In this document: piece after piece, positions 47,459-56,096 of the stretch
How the letters are laid out: each line of letters starts with the position of its first letter
Position numbering within the stretch: the stretch's first letter is position 1
Assembly (NCBI RefSeq): GCF_001866135.1
Contig: NZ_MODW01000007.1
Coordinates: forward strand, 1 to 64,000
Source: Microbacterium sp. LCT-H2
Lineage (GTDB): Bacteria > Actinomycetota > Actinomycetes > Actinomycetales > Microbacteriaceae
DNA length: 64,000 nt
Reading direction: 5' to 3'
Made by a program: the position numbers and the translations under genes
Notes under the pieces: generated by a model
Database searches by the model: none
The model's input: only the letters and a program-made list of their open reading frames with translations
Told to the model about the DNA's origin: nothing

Positions 47459-48432
47459 TGGCGAAGCGCACTGGACTCGGCCGCGGCATCGGCGCCCTCA
47501 TCCCGACAGCGGACCAGACCGAACGTCCCGTCGACGTGTTCTTCCCCGGCACGAAGATCGCACCGACCCCCGAGGCTCCCTCCACGAGCGCCGACGCCGC
47601 GCCCGCGCCCGAACTCGAGGCGGTTCCTGGGATCCATCTGATCCAGGTCGACCCGCAGGCGATCGTCCCCAACCCTCGCCAGCCACGCACGCACTTCAAC
47701 CCGGAGGACCTCGCGGAGCTCGTCCACAGCGTCCGTGAGTTCGGCGTGCTGCAGCCGGTGGTCGTCCGGAAGAACAACGACGGCGAGTACGAGCTCATCA
47801 TGGGGGAGCGGCGCACGCGTGCCGCTCGCGAGGCCGGACTCGAGGCGATCCCGGCCATCGTCCGCGACACGGCCGACGAGGATCTCCTGCGGGACGCGCT
47901 GCTGGAGAACCTCCACCGCTCGGAGCTGAATCCCCTCGAAGAGGCGTCGGCCTACCAGCAGCTCCTGGATGATTTCGGCATCACCCAGGAGGAGCTGGCC
48001 ACGCGTATCGGTCGCTCCCGTCCGCAGATCAGCAACACCATCCGCCTGCTCAAGCTCCCGGTCCCGGTGCAGCAGCGGGTGGCCGCCGGCGTGCTGACCG
48101 CCGGGCACGCCCGCGCCATCCTCAGCGTGGAGTCTGCGGAGGCGATGCAGCGTCTCGCGGACAAGGTCGTCAATGAGGATCTGTCCGTTCGCGCGACGGA
48201 AGAAGCCGCCAAGGCGCAGCCGTCGGCAGGCAAGACCCCGAAGCCGACACCTGGTGCGCGTCGGGCGTACCTGGACGAGGTCGCCGGCAAGCTCGGCGAC
48301 CGCCTCAACACCCGGGTCCGGATCTCACTGGGTGCGCGGAAAGGCCAGGTCACGATCGATTTCGCATCGATCCAGGACCTGAACCGCATTCTCGAGGAGC
48401 TCGGTGAAGAAGGGTACGGCTCCGCGCGGTGA
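47458..48432 (+). CDS. parB: Chromosome partitioning protein ParB
   Basis: The 324-residue protein has an N-terminal leader with Pro/Ala spacer, then the CTP-binding ParB/Spo0J core (PNPRQPRTHF, GERRTRAAREAGL, DALLENLHRSELNPLEEA). The helix-turn-helix includes TQEELATRIGRSRPQISNTI. A C-terminal dimerisation domain follows. It loads at the six parS sites just upstream and spreads, forming the segregation complex. Confidence 0.97.
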   Translation: MAKRTGLGRGIGALIPTADQTERPVDVFFPGTKIAPTPEAPSTSADAAPAPELEAVPGIHLIQVDPQAIVPNPRQPRTHFNPEDLAELVHSVREFGVLQPVVVRKNNDGEYELIMGERRTRAAREAGLEAIPAIVRDTADEDLLRDALLENLHRSELNPLEEASAYQQLLDDFGITQEELATRIGRSRPQISNTIRLLKLPVPVQQRVAAGVLTAGHARAILSVESAEAMQRLADKVVNEDLSVRATEEAAKAQPSAGKTPKPTPGARRAYLDEVAGKLGDRLNTRVRISLGARKGQVTIDFASIQDLNRILEELGEEGYGSAR

Positions 48433-48493
48433 CCGCGCCCCTGGTCGGGGCTGGCATAGACTCGCGTCATCTTGACGATGCGAGGGGGATGTC

Positions 48494-49942
48494 ATGTCCA
48501 GACCAGCTGATCCAGCGACCATCAAGCGTCGCGTGATCGCCGTCAGTATCGCGGCGGCCCTGGGTGGTTTCCTCTTCGGATTCGACACCGCGGTGATCAA
48601 CGGCGCCGTCGACGCTCTGGCCGGAGACGTCTCCGGATTCGATCTCGGCACCGGCCTCAAGGGCTTCGCGGTGTCGTCGGCCTTGATCGGCTGCGCTGTG
48701 GGTGCCTGGTTCGCCGGGCCCGTCTCGAACAAGTTCGGCCGCATCCCGGTGATGGTGGCCGCCGCCGCCATGTTCTTCGTCTCGGCGATCGGCTCCGGCC
48801 TCGCCTTCAGCGTCGTCGACCTCATCATCTGGCGAGTCATCGGCGGCCTCGGCGTCGGTGCGGCGTCGGTGATCGCACCTGCATACATCGCAGAGGTGTC
48901 GCCGGCAGCGATTCGCGGCCGTCTCGGCTCGCTGCAACAGCTCGCGATCGTCCTCGGCATCTTCGCCGCGCTGTTGTCCGATGCCCTGCTGGCCGGCATC
49001 GCGGGGGAGGCGGACCAGCCGCTCTGGGGTCTGACCGCGTGGCGATGGATGTTCATGGTCGCGGCCATCCCCGCGCTCGTCTACGGACTGATGTCGCTCC
49101 GGCTGCCGGAATCCCCGCGCTACCTGGTGCGCAAGGGCGAGGTGAAGCGCGCTGCGGAAGTGCTCCAGACCGTCACGGGGACGATCGACACCGAGGCGAA
49201 GATCAAGGAGATCACGGGGACGATCGACACGGAGCGCTCCGAGTCGCTGCGGGATCTGCGGGGGAGCCGGCTGGGACTCAAGCCGATCGTCTGGGTCGGC
49301 ATCCTGCTGTCGGTGTTCCAGCAGTTCGTCGGCATCAACGTCATCTTCTACTACTCCACGACGCTGTGGCAGTCGGTGGGCTTCGACGAGTCCAGCGCCC
49401 TCCTCACCTCCGTCATCACCTCTGTCACGAACATCGTCGTCACGATCGTCGCGATCCTCCTCGTCGACCGCATCGGGCGTCGGATCATGCTGCTCGTCGG
49501 CTCGGTCGGCATGACGGTGACTCTCGGGCTGATGGCGCTCGCCTTCTCGTTCGGCACGCTCGACGCCTCCGGAACCGCGACTCTCCCCGACCCCTGGGCC
49601 ACCGTCGCCCTCATCTGCGCCAACGGCTTCGTCGTGTTCTTCGGTGCGAGCTGGGGTCCGCTGGTGTGGGTGCTCCTGGGCGAGATCTTCCCGAACTCGA
49701 TCCGTGCCGGTGCCCTGGCCGTGGCCGCCGCGGCGCAGTGGGTGGCGAACTTCTTCATCTCGACGACGTTCCCCGCGTTCGCCGAGATCGGCCTCACGTT
49801 CGCCTACGGCTTCTACGCGTTCTTCGCGCTGCTGTCGTTCTTCTTCGTGTTCTTCAAGGTGCCGGAGACCAAGGGCCGCGAGCTCGAGGACATGAGCGAG
49901 GATGCGAAGGTGGAGCGCCGACCCCGTCGCGCACGCGCGTAG
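48494..49942 (+). CDS. MFS sugar porter
   Basis: The 482-residue permease has twelve membrane helices and the sugar-porter signatures GGFLFGFDTAVINGAVDAL, RIPVMVAAAAMF, PESPRYLVRKGE, QQFVGINVIFYYS, DRIGRR and VPETKGRELEDM. It probably imports a hexose or pentose, driven by protons. The cytoplasmic loop contains a duplicated TGTIDTE separated by AKIKEI (about residues 228-247), matching a 21-base DNA repeat. A TAGACT -10-like sequence lies at 48457-48462. Confidence 0.94.
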   Translation: MSRPADPATIKRRVIAVSIAAALGGFLFGFDTAVINGAVDALAGDVSGFDLGTGLKGFAVSSALIGCAVGAWFAGPVSNKFGRIPVMVAAAAMFFVSAIGSGLAFSVVDLIIWRVIGGLGVGAASVIAPAYIAEVSPAAIRGRLGSLQQLAIVLGIFAALLSDALLAGIAGEADQPLWGLTAWRWMFMVAAIPALVYGLMSLRLPESPRYLVRKGEVKRAAEVLQTVTGTIDTEAKIKEITGTIDTERSESLRDLRGSRLGLKPIVWVGILLSVFQQFVGINVIFYYSTTLWQSVGFDESSALLTSVITSVTNIVVTIVAILLVDRIGRRIMLLVGSVGMTVTLGLMALAFSFGTLDASGTATLPDPWATVALICANGFVVFFGASWGPLVWVLLGEIFPNSIRAGALAVAAAAQWVANFFISTTFPAFAEIGLTFAYGFYAFFALLSFFFVFFKVPETKGRELEDMSEDAKVERRPRRARA

Positions 49943-49951
49943 GCTGGAGGG

Positions 49952-50287
49952 ATGACCGAGTCCGTCCCCCGTCGCGCCAGCCTGGAAGTGCTGCGCGCCG
50001 AGGCGTCGGACGAACTCGCTGTCCTCGTGCAGGAGCGCCTGCTCGGCGGCGAGGACCCCTGGGAGTTCATGGAGGAGCTGCCCAGCGTCGACGAGCTCGT
50101 CGTCTACCTGCTCCGCGCCGACAACATCGCGGCAAACGACGGTGTGCGTCCGAACGCCGCGCGACACTACCGCGTGCTGCGACAGATCGCCCTCGAGTAC
50201 CCGGAACTCACACCGGCCGTGTGGGGGCTCCTGGACGAGAAGCAGCGCCATCGTCGCTGGGATCCCCGCATCGCGGACGCCTCCTGA
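49952..50287 (+). CDS. Small acidic protein of 111 residues, unknown
   Basis: The protein is soluble, mostly helical in appearance and has no recognised motif; it contains PWEFMEELPSVDELVVYLL and ends QRHRRWDPRIADAS. ATG 49952 is ten bases after the sugar porter stop, so it is probably in the same transcript. I do not recognise the family. Base composition and codon use are like its neighbours, so it is likely real. Confidence 0.65.
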   Translation: MTESVPRRASLEVLRAEASDELAVLVQERLLGGEDPWEFMEELPSVDELVVYLLRADNIAANDGVRPNAARHYRVLRQIALEYPELTPAVWGLLDEKQRHRRWDPRIADAS

Positions 50288-50293
50288 CGACCG

Positions 50294-50667
50294 ATGCTCC
50301 TCGTGCCTTCTGACCCGTCCTGGCCGCTGCGGTTCGAGGAGTTCGCGACAAGGATCCGCGCCGCCGGGGAGGACGGGTGGATCATCGAGCACATCGGCTC
50401 GACCGCGATTCCCGGGATGAGCGCGAAACCGATCATCGACCTCGCGGTGCGCGTGGAGACGCGGGAGCGGCTCGACGCTCGTCTGCCCGAGCTGGAGGCC
50501 GCCGGAGGTGCGTCGGATATGAGCAGGTCAAGCACGACGCTGCGCGGGCGGCAGCGGACGGGGTGTCCTCCTGCAACGCGGGAAAGACCGCCGTCATCCA
50601 GGAGATCGTGAACAGCGCCCGGGCCGCGCGCGGTCTCGAGCCCGTGGACGTGTACGACAAGCGCTGA
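50294..50667 (+). pseudogene. Broken GrpB/UPF0157-type gene
   Basis: The first 74 codons encode the GrpB N-terminus (VPSDPSWPLRFEEFATRI, EHIGSTAIPGMSAKPIIDLAV). After AAGGAS near 50515 the frame is lost. The C-terminal part YEQVKHDAARAAADG, NAGKTAVIQEIV and AARGLEPVDVYDKR continues in another frame, ending at 50667. The central region, including the usual segment with His residues, is missing, so an internal deletion of around 150-200 bases with a frameshift is inferred from the family length of about 170 residues. Confidence 0.82.
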
Positions 50668-50695
50668 CCAGTACGGGCGGCCCGGAGGATGCGAC

Positions 50696-50723
50696 AAGGG
50701 CCGCACCCGGAGGTGCGGCCCTT
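50696..50723. terminator. Terminator between grpB remnant and trxA
   Basis: AAGGGCCGCACC and its complement form a perfect 12-bp stem with loop CGGA, 17 bases beyond the trxA stop on the minus strand. Confidence 0.85.
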
Positions 50724-50740
50724 CTCGCGGTCGTGGGGGA

Positions 50741-51064
50741 TCAGCCGAGGAAAGCGGCCAGATCCTGCTCGAGGGCGAACTTCGGCTTGGCGCCGATGAT
50801 CGTCGTCTTGACCTCTCCGCCCTGGAAGACCTTCATCGCCGGGATCGACGTGATCTGGTACTTCATGGCCAGCTCCGGGTTCTCGTCCACGTTGAGCTTG
50901 AGGATGGTGATCTTGTCGGGGTTGTCGGACTGGATCTCGTCCAGCACCGGCGCGACCATACGACACGGACCGCACCACTCGGCCCAGAAGTCCACCAGCA
51001 CGGGACCATCGGCCTGCAGCACGTCCTGCTCCCAGGTCGCCTGGCTCGTTGCCTTTGCACTCAT
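50741..51064 (-). CDS. trxA: Thioredoxin
   Basis: The 107-residue protein has the thioredoxin fold and active site FWAEWCGPCRMVAPVLDEI, with conserved cis-Pro in SIPAMKVF. It reduces protein disulfides and is re-reduced by the thioredoxin reductase encoded 68 bases upstream on the same strand. ATG 51064 gives MSAKATSQ; the longer frame is not needed. Confidence 0.97.
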   Translation of the reverse strand: MSAKATSQATWEQDVLQADGPVLVDFWAEWCGPCRMVAPVLDEIQSDNPDKITILKLNVDENPELAMKYQITSIPAMKVFQGGEVKTTIIGAKPKFALEQDLAAFLG

Positions 51065-51132
51065 CAGAGTTCTCCTTGTTCGAGGTTCGCCTGTTGCAAC
51101 AACGGGCGAGGGGAAAGTGTTCCCGGCCGTGG

Positions 51133-52107
51133 TCAGGCCGTGATGACCTCGGCCGCCTCGGCCGCGGGGACCTCGACGGAGGAGTCCTCCAGGTCGGCGA
51201 GGAAGTGCTCGGCGTCGAGGGCCGCGATCGTGCCCGTTCCGGCGGCGGTGATGGCCTGGCGGTAGGTGGGGTCGATCACGTCGCCGGCGGCGAAGACACC
51301 GGGAACCGACGTGCGCGAGGAGCGACCGTCGACCCAGATCGTCCCCTCGGGCGTGAGCTCGAGCTTCTCGTGGACGAGGTGGGTTCGCGGGTCGTTGCCG
51401 ATGGCGATGAACAGGCCGTCGAGGGGCAGGTCGCGCAGCGAGCCGTCCTCGGTGGAACGCAGCTGCACGCCCGAGACGGCGTTGTCGCCGAGGATCTCCA
51501 CGACCTCGCTGTTCCACACGAACTCGATCTTCTCGTTCGCGAAGGCGCGCTCCTGCATGATCTTCGAGGCCCGCAGGGTGTCCTTGCGGTGGATGACGTA
51601 CACCTTGTCCGCGAAGCGCGTGAGGAAGGTGGCCTCCTCCATCGCCGAGTCACCGCCGCCGACGACCGCGATGGTCTTCTGACGGAAGAAGAAGCCGTCG
51701 CAGGTGGCGCACCAGGAGACGCCGAAGCCGGAGAGACGCTCCTCGCCCTCGATGCCGAGCTTGCGGTAGGCGGAACCCGTCGCGTAGATGATGGTCTTCG
51801 CCTCGTGGGTCGCGCCCGAACCGAGGGTGACCTTCTTGACGGGGCCGGCGACGTCGAGCTCGGTGACGTCGTCGTAGAGCACCTCGGTGCCGAACTTCTC
51901 GGCCTGCTCCTGGAACTTCGCCATGAGCTCGGGGCCCTGGATGCCCTCCGGGAAGCCGGGGTAGTTCTCCACCTCGGTCGTGTTCATGAGCTCTCCGCCG
52001 ACCTCGACGGAGCTCGCGATGAGCAGCGGCTCCAGGTTCGCGCGCGCCGCGTAGATGGCAGCCGTGAATCCGGCGGGGCCGGAGCCGATGATGATGACCT
52101 GACGCAT
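51133..52107 (-). CDS. trxB: Thioredoxin reductase
   Basis: The 324-residue flavoprotein has FAD-binding IIIGSGPAGFTAAIYAARANL, NADPH-binding VVGGGDSAMEEA, and redox CATC in GVSWCATCDGFFF. It transfers electrons from NADPH to thioredoxin. ATG 52107 follows CGGAGATC. It lies between murJ and trxA, on the same strand, a conserved actinobacterial order near parB. Confidence 0.97.
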   Translation of the reverse strand: MRQVIIIGSGPAGFTAAIYAARANLEPLLIASSVEVGGELMNTTEVENYPGFPEGIQGPELMAKFQEQAEKFGTEVLYDDVTELDVAGPVKKVTLGSGATHEAKTIIYATGSAYRKLGIEGEERLSGFGVSWCATCDGFFFRQKTIAVVGGGDSAMEEATFLTRFADKVYVIHRKDTLRASKIMQERAFANEKIEFVWNSEVVEILGDNAVSGVQLRSTEDGSLRDLPLDGLFIAIGNDPRTHLVHEKLELTPEGTIWVDGRSSRTSVPGVFAAGDVIDPTYRQAITAAGTGTIAALDAEHFLADLEDSSVEVPAAEAAEVITA

Positions 52108-52186
52108 GTGATCTCCGTTAGAAAGGCGGTGCCGTCGAAAGACGTCCGACTGTTTCAACCCATGGTAACCGCGGGGCATTCCCGCG

Positions 52187-53803
52187 TCAGCGGCCGGGCA
52201 GGAAGCGGCGGACGAGCCCGCCGGCGGCCTTCAGCTCCGGGGCGCGGAAGACCGCGAGGATCGCGACGTACACGAGCACGACGACGAGGCCGATGACGGC
52301 CGTCGCCAGGGTGCCGGGAATGACTCCGGACGTCGCCCATCCCGTCGTCCCGCCGAGGAGGAGGAACGTGCCCCAGCCGGCGAGACCGGCCGGGATCGCG
52401 GCGATCGCGAAGAGCGCCAGGGCACGCATCCACGAGAGGACGCCCAGCCCACCGATCTTGCGGTGCAGCAGCCAGGTCGCCACGATCGTCTGCAGCGTGC
52501 TGGCGATCGACTGGCCCAGAGCCACGGCGGCAGCCAGCTGAGACAGGGCGATGATCTCCGCGGACAGGAGCCCCGCCGCGCCCAGTGCGGTCACGACGAT
52601 CAACGTGCACTGGAAGATCGTGAACCAGAAGGGGGTGCGGGTGTCGTCGTAAGCGTAGAAGGTCCGCTGGACGATGAACAGGATCGTGAGCGGGATGAGG
52701 CTGATCAGATAGCAGAGGAGGACGATGGCGGCTCCCTCGGCATCCGAAGGGCTCTCGGTGAAGACACGCGATGCGGGGATCGCCGCGGCCGCGACCGCGG
52801 CGACGGCGGCGACGATGAAGAACAGTAGCGTGCGGATGCTGCGCGAGATGTCTCCGCGGACCTCGTCGTCGCGACCTGCGGCCGCGTGCTCGCTGATCTG
52901 CGTGAAGTACGGGGTCCCGATCGACAGCACGATGACCGAGTACGGCAGCATGAAGATGAGCCAGGCGTTGGCCGTCACGGCGAGCGACGCCCCCGACTCC
53001 GACGCGTTGCTGACGATGTTCCCCTGGAGCACACCCGCGGACAGCGAGGCCAGGGCCATCAGGAAGGTCCACCCCGCGAGTTTGCCCACGTTGCCGAGGC
53101 CGACGCCCCGCCAGTGGAAGTCGGGACGCAGGGACAGCCCGGTCCGCCTCCAGAACAGCAGCAGGATGAGCGCCTGCACGGCGATGCCGAGGGTCGCCGT
53201 GCCGCCGAGCATCGCGATCATCTCCGGCGTCCAGTCGGCGGAGTTCCGGGAGACCGGGGAGAAGGCCCATCCCAGGATCAGGAACCCGATGATGGAGACG
53301 ATGTTGTTGACGACGGGCGCCCAGGTGAAGGGACCGAAGATCCGCCGCGCGTTCAGGGCTTCGCCCAGCAGGGCGTACAGACCATAGAACAGGATCTGCG
53401 GGAGACACCAGTACGCGAGCGCGGTCGCGAGCGCCTGGGTGGTCGAGGACAGGCCCCCGGCGACGATCTGCACGAGCCACGGGGCGGCGATCGTGGCGAT
53501 CGCCGTAACAGCCACCAGCACGACCGTGCCGAGGGTGAAGAGCTTCGAGATGAAGGCATTGCCCCCGTCGGCGTCTGCGGTGGCCTTGACGATCTGCGGC
53601 ACGATGACCGCGGTGAGGATGCCGACGGAGATGAGGGAGAAGACGCTGTTCGGGAGAGTGTTCGCCGCGGCGAACGCGTCGGCGGGCCCCGAGTTGAACG
53701 ACCCGATCACCGCCACGAGGACGATGCTGCGCAGCAGCCCGGTCACGCGCGACACCATGGTGCCGGCGCCGATGATGGCGCTGGCACGCCCGAGACTACT
53801 CAC
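52187..53803 (-). CDS. murJ: Lipid II flippase MurJ
   Basis: The 538-residue protein has about 14 membrane helices of the MATE/MOP type, with early sequence SRVTGLLRSIVLVAVIG and ADAFAAANTLPN, typical of MurJ. It moves lipid II across the membrane for RodA/PbpA-type enzymes. The large C-terminal pseudokinase part of mycobacterial MviN is absent. The GTG at 53803 overlaps the DUF6049 stop by eight bases. Confidence 0.94.
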   Translation of the reverse strand: MSSLGRASAIIGAGTMVSRVTGLLRSIVLVAVIGSFNSGPADAFAAANTLPNSVFSLISVGILTAVIVPQIVKATADADGGNAFISKLFTLGTVVLVAVTAIATIAAPWLVQIVAGGLSSTTQALATALAYWCLPQILFYGLYALLGEALNARRIFGPFTWAPVVNNIVSIIGFLILGWAFSPVSRNSADWTPEMIAMLGGTATLGIAVQALILLLFWRRTGLSLRPDFHWRGVGLGNVGKLAGWTFLMALASLSAGVLQGNIVSNASESGASLAVTANAWLIFMLPYSVIVLSIGTPYFTQISEHAAAGRDDEVRGDISRSIRTLLFFIVAAVAAVAAAAIPASRVFTESPSDAEGAAIVLLCYLISLIPLTILFIVQRTFYAYDDTRTPFWFTIFQCTLIVVTALGAAGLLSAEIIALSQLAAAVALGQSIASTLQTIVATWLLHRKIGGLGVLSWMRALALFAIAAIPAGLAGWGTFLLLGGTTGWATSGVIPGTLATAVIGLVVVLVYVAILAVFRAPELKAAGGLVRRFLPGR

Positions 53804-55991
53804 GCGACTCCTTCGTCGGCGGGGCATCCGGACCGTCGTGGTGCTCCTGCACGGCCGCCTCCGCCTCCTTCTCCTCGATCAGTTCCTCGACGGCGGCCTC
53901 GACGGCCTGCTCCTCGATCGCCTCTCGGCGCTTCCGACGCACGGTGCGCACCACCCCGAGAGCGATGAGGAGCACGGCGAGTCCGCCGAAGACGACGAGG
54001 CCGATGGTCTCCCACTCCGCGCGCACCGCGACGCGGATGGTCTGCTCGGACTGGATCGGCACCCCGGTCGGGCTGGTGAGGCTGAGGCGCAGATCGAGCT
54101 CGCCGCTGCCGACTCGGGCCGACACCGGCACCTTCGCCCTCGTGGTTGAGTTCGCCTGCACGGCGACGTCGATCACGGGCGTCACCTCGAGGCGCGGATC
54201 GGTGGGGGCGGCGTACAGCCGCACCGTCACCGGCCACGGGAGGTCGTTGCGCACGGCGATGGGGAGGTCGGCGTTGGCCGTGAGGAGCTGGATGGTGCTG
54301 GAGTCGGGGATGCTGACGGCACCGAGCGTCTCGGTGGTGCGGGCACGATGGGCCGCGACCTTCTCGGCGAAGGCTTCCGCGGACGATCCGACCGCGATGG
54401 TCCGCAGGACCCGGATCCGCTCGGGGCTGAGCAGCACGAGGGGGTCGCTGAGGACGGTGGCGAAGGCTGTGAGTGAGCGCTCGTCGGCGAGGAGATTGGT
54501 GAGGTCGGACGCCCGGGTCGCTGCGGCCGTCTCGGGAAGCGTCACCGAGGCGGCGGGAGCCGCCCGCACCGTCGAGAGCTCGAAGCCGATCGAGTCGGCT
54601 GCCGAGATCGCGTCGCGGAGGGCATCCGCGGAGCGGTTCTCGTCGCGCTCCAGGCCGATGAGGATCGGAGCGCCGGGGGCCCGGGCGCCGGCGAGGAAGA
54701 GCCGCGCGGCGGCTTCCGCCAACAGCCCCTGGCGGGGAACCGAGGCGGATTCGGTCGCCGCAGCAGACAACGCGGCCGACGTGGCGGCATCGATGACGAG
54801 CAGGTCCTGACCGCCCGCTGTCGCATGGGCCGCACTCTGATCGCCGACGGTCTCGGACGACACGATGGTCGTGGCGGGGCGGCCCAGATAGCCGGTGAAC
54901 GCCGCGAGGTCGGCCTCCGTGAGGTCGCTCTCCGGCCAGACGATCCCCGGGATCGCGCCGTCGATCTCCGTGAGCTCCTCGTCGGTGGGAAGAGCCGGTC
55001 CGTCGGTCGGCGTCGGCGACGGTTCTGCAGTGGTGCCGGGAGTGCTCGTCGGTGTCACGGCTCGCTGCTGGGGGAACGCGGCGGGATCGAGCAGCGAGGT
55101 CAGCGGCAGCGGTGCCAGCGCCTCGGGCAGACCGGCCTGCGCTTGCACCGTGAGGTCGGCATCGCCGAACTGCAGGGCGAAACGGGCGTTGGGGAGTTCG
55201 TCGAGCCGCTGCAGCCAGTCAGTCGCCGCTGAGGGGGCGGCGGTGCCCAGCGCGCGGATCGACGTGAGGATGGCAGGGTCGACCGCGAGCACCGCCGTCG
55301 TCCCGGCCACGCCGTCGAGCTGCGCGGTGAGGTCGCCGTCCGGGGCGGTCAACTCCGCGAGCTCCTCGGCGCTCAGGAGGGCACCGCCCGCCGGCGTGGC
55401 GGTGATGGGCACGATGACCCCGACCGGGCTTGTGGGGCCGGAGGTGACGACGAGGACGCTCGTCGCGGTGGTGTCCCAGGTCGTGGTGCGCTGTCCCTCA
55501 CCATCCTTCGTGCCGGCGTCGCTCAGGGCAGCCCGCAGCGGGTACACCCCGGGTTTCAACGGCTTCAAGGTCTCCTGCGGCACGAACACGGTGGTGCCGG
55601 CGGCTCCGCCCGCCTCCGTCGGCTTCGTGGTCTCCTCTCCGAGGGAGAGGAAGGAACCCGCGGCCTGGCCCTCGTCCAACCATTCGGTGACGGCGTCGTC
55701 GTCGGTCAGTGGCGTGCTGCCGAGCTCGATCTCGACGCGACCCGCGGAGAGCTCCGCCTCGGTGCGGTTGTCGATCGTGACCACGGCCGACGTCGACGTC
55801 CCGGGGGCGACGGTCCCGCGCAGGCCCGCCGTGACATGCAGTTCCACCCGTTGATCGTCGTCGGCGGCCGGCTGGTCGGCCGCCACAGCGGGACCGGCGA
55901 CGCCGACGACGCAGACGCCGGCGGCGACCACGAACGCCGCGAGCCGGCGCACGCGCGCGCGGAGGCCCGTCTCGGGAGTGATCGCGGTCAT
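53796..55991 (-). CDS. DUF6049 secreted membrane-anchored protein
   Basis: Starting at ATG 55991 after AGGAAG, the 731-residue protein has a signal peptide ending near GPAVAADQP and a large extracellular region of beta-sandwich and alpha/beta appearance. One membrane helix lies near the C-terminus (about 670-692) and is followed by a coiled, Glu/Lys-rich tail (EEQAVEAAVEELIEEKEAEAA). It is the partner gene of murJ in actinobacteria. The role is unknown, presumably in wall synthesis. The upstream open frame to 57626 is antisense to another gene and was rejected. Confidence 0.9.
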   Translation of the reverse strand: MTAITPETGLRARVRRLAAFVVAAGVCVVGVAGPAVAADQPAADDDQRVELHVTAGLRGTVAPGTSTSAVVTIDNRTEAELSAGRVEIELGSTPLTDDDAVTEWLDEGQAAGSFLSLGEETTKPTEAGGAAGTTVFVPQETLKPLKPGVYPLRAALSDAGTKDGEGQRTTTWDTTATSVLVVTSGPTSPVGVIVPITATPAGGALLSAEELAELTAPDGDLTAQLDGVAGTTAVLAVDPAILTSIRALGTAAPSAATDWLQRLDELPNARFALQFGDADLTVQAQAGLPEALAPLPLTSLLDPAAFPQQRAVTPTSTPGTTAEPSPTPTDGPALPTDEELTEIDGAIPGIVWPESDLTEADLAAFTGYLGRPATTIVSSETVGDQSAAHATAGGQDLLVIDAATSAALSAAATESASVPRQGLLAEAAARLFLAGARAPGAPILIGLERDENRSADALRDAISAADSIGFELSTVRAAPAASVTLPETAAATRASDLTNLLADERSLTAFATVLSDPLVLLSPERIRVLRTIAVGSSAEAFAEKVAAHRARTTETLGAVSIPDSSTIQLLTANADLPIAVRNDLPWPVTVRLYAAPTDPRLEVTPVIDVAVQANSTTRAKVPVSARVGSGELDLRLSLTSPTGVPIQSEQTIRVAVRAEWETIGLVVFGGLAVLLIALGVVRTVRRKRREAIEEQAVEAAVEELIEEKEAEAAVQEHHDGPDAPPTKESRE

Positions 55992-56096
55992 GAAGGTCTT
56001 CCTCGAACGCCCGGGAGAGGCGGATCGTGAGTACTGACTCTGCGATTCTAGGAGGCCGGACAGAGGAGAACCCTGAAGACGCGTAGAGTGACGGCC

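Noticed and set aside
51100..51132. A possible regulatory hairpin between trxA and trxB
   Set aside because: Only short imperfect pairing is seen; there is no consistent stem or T-run.
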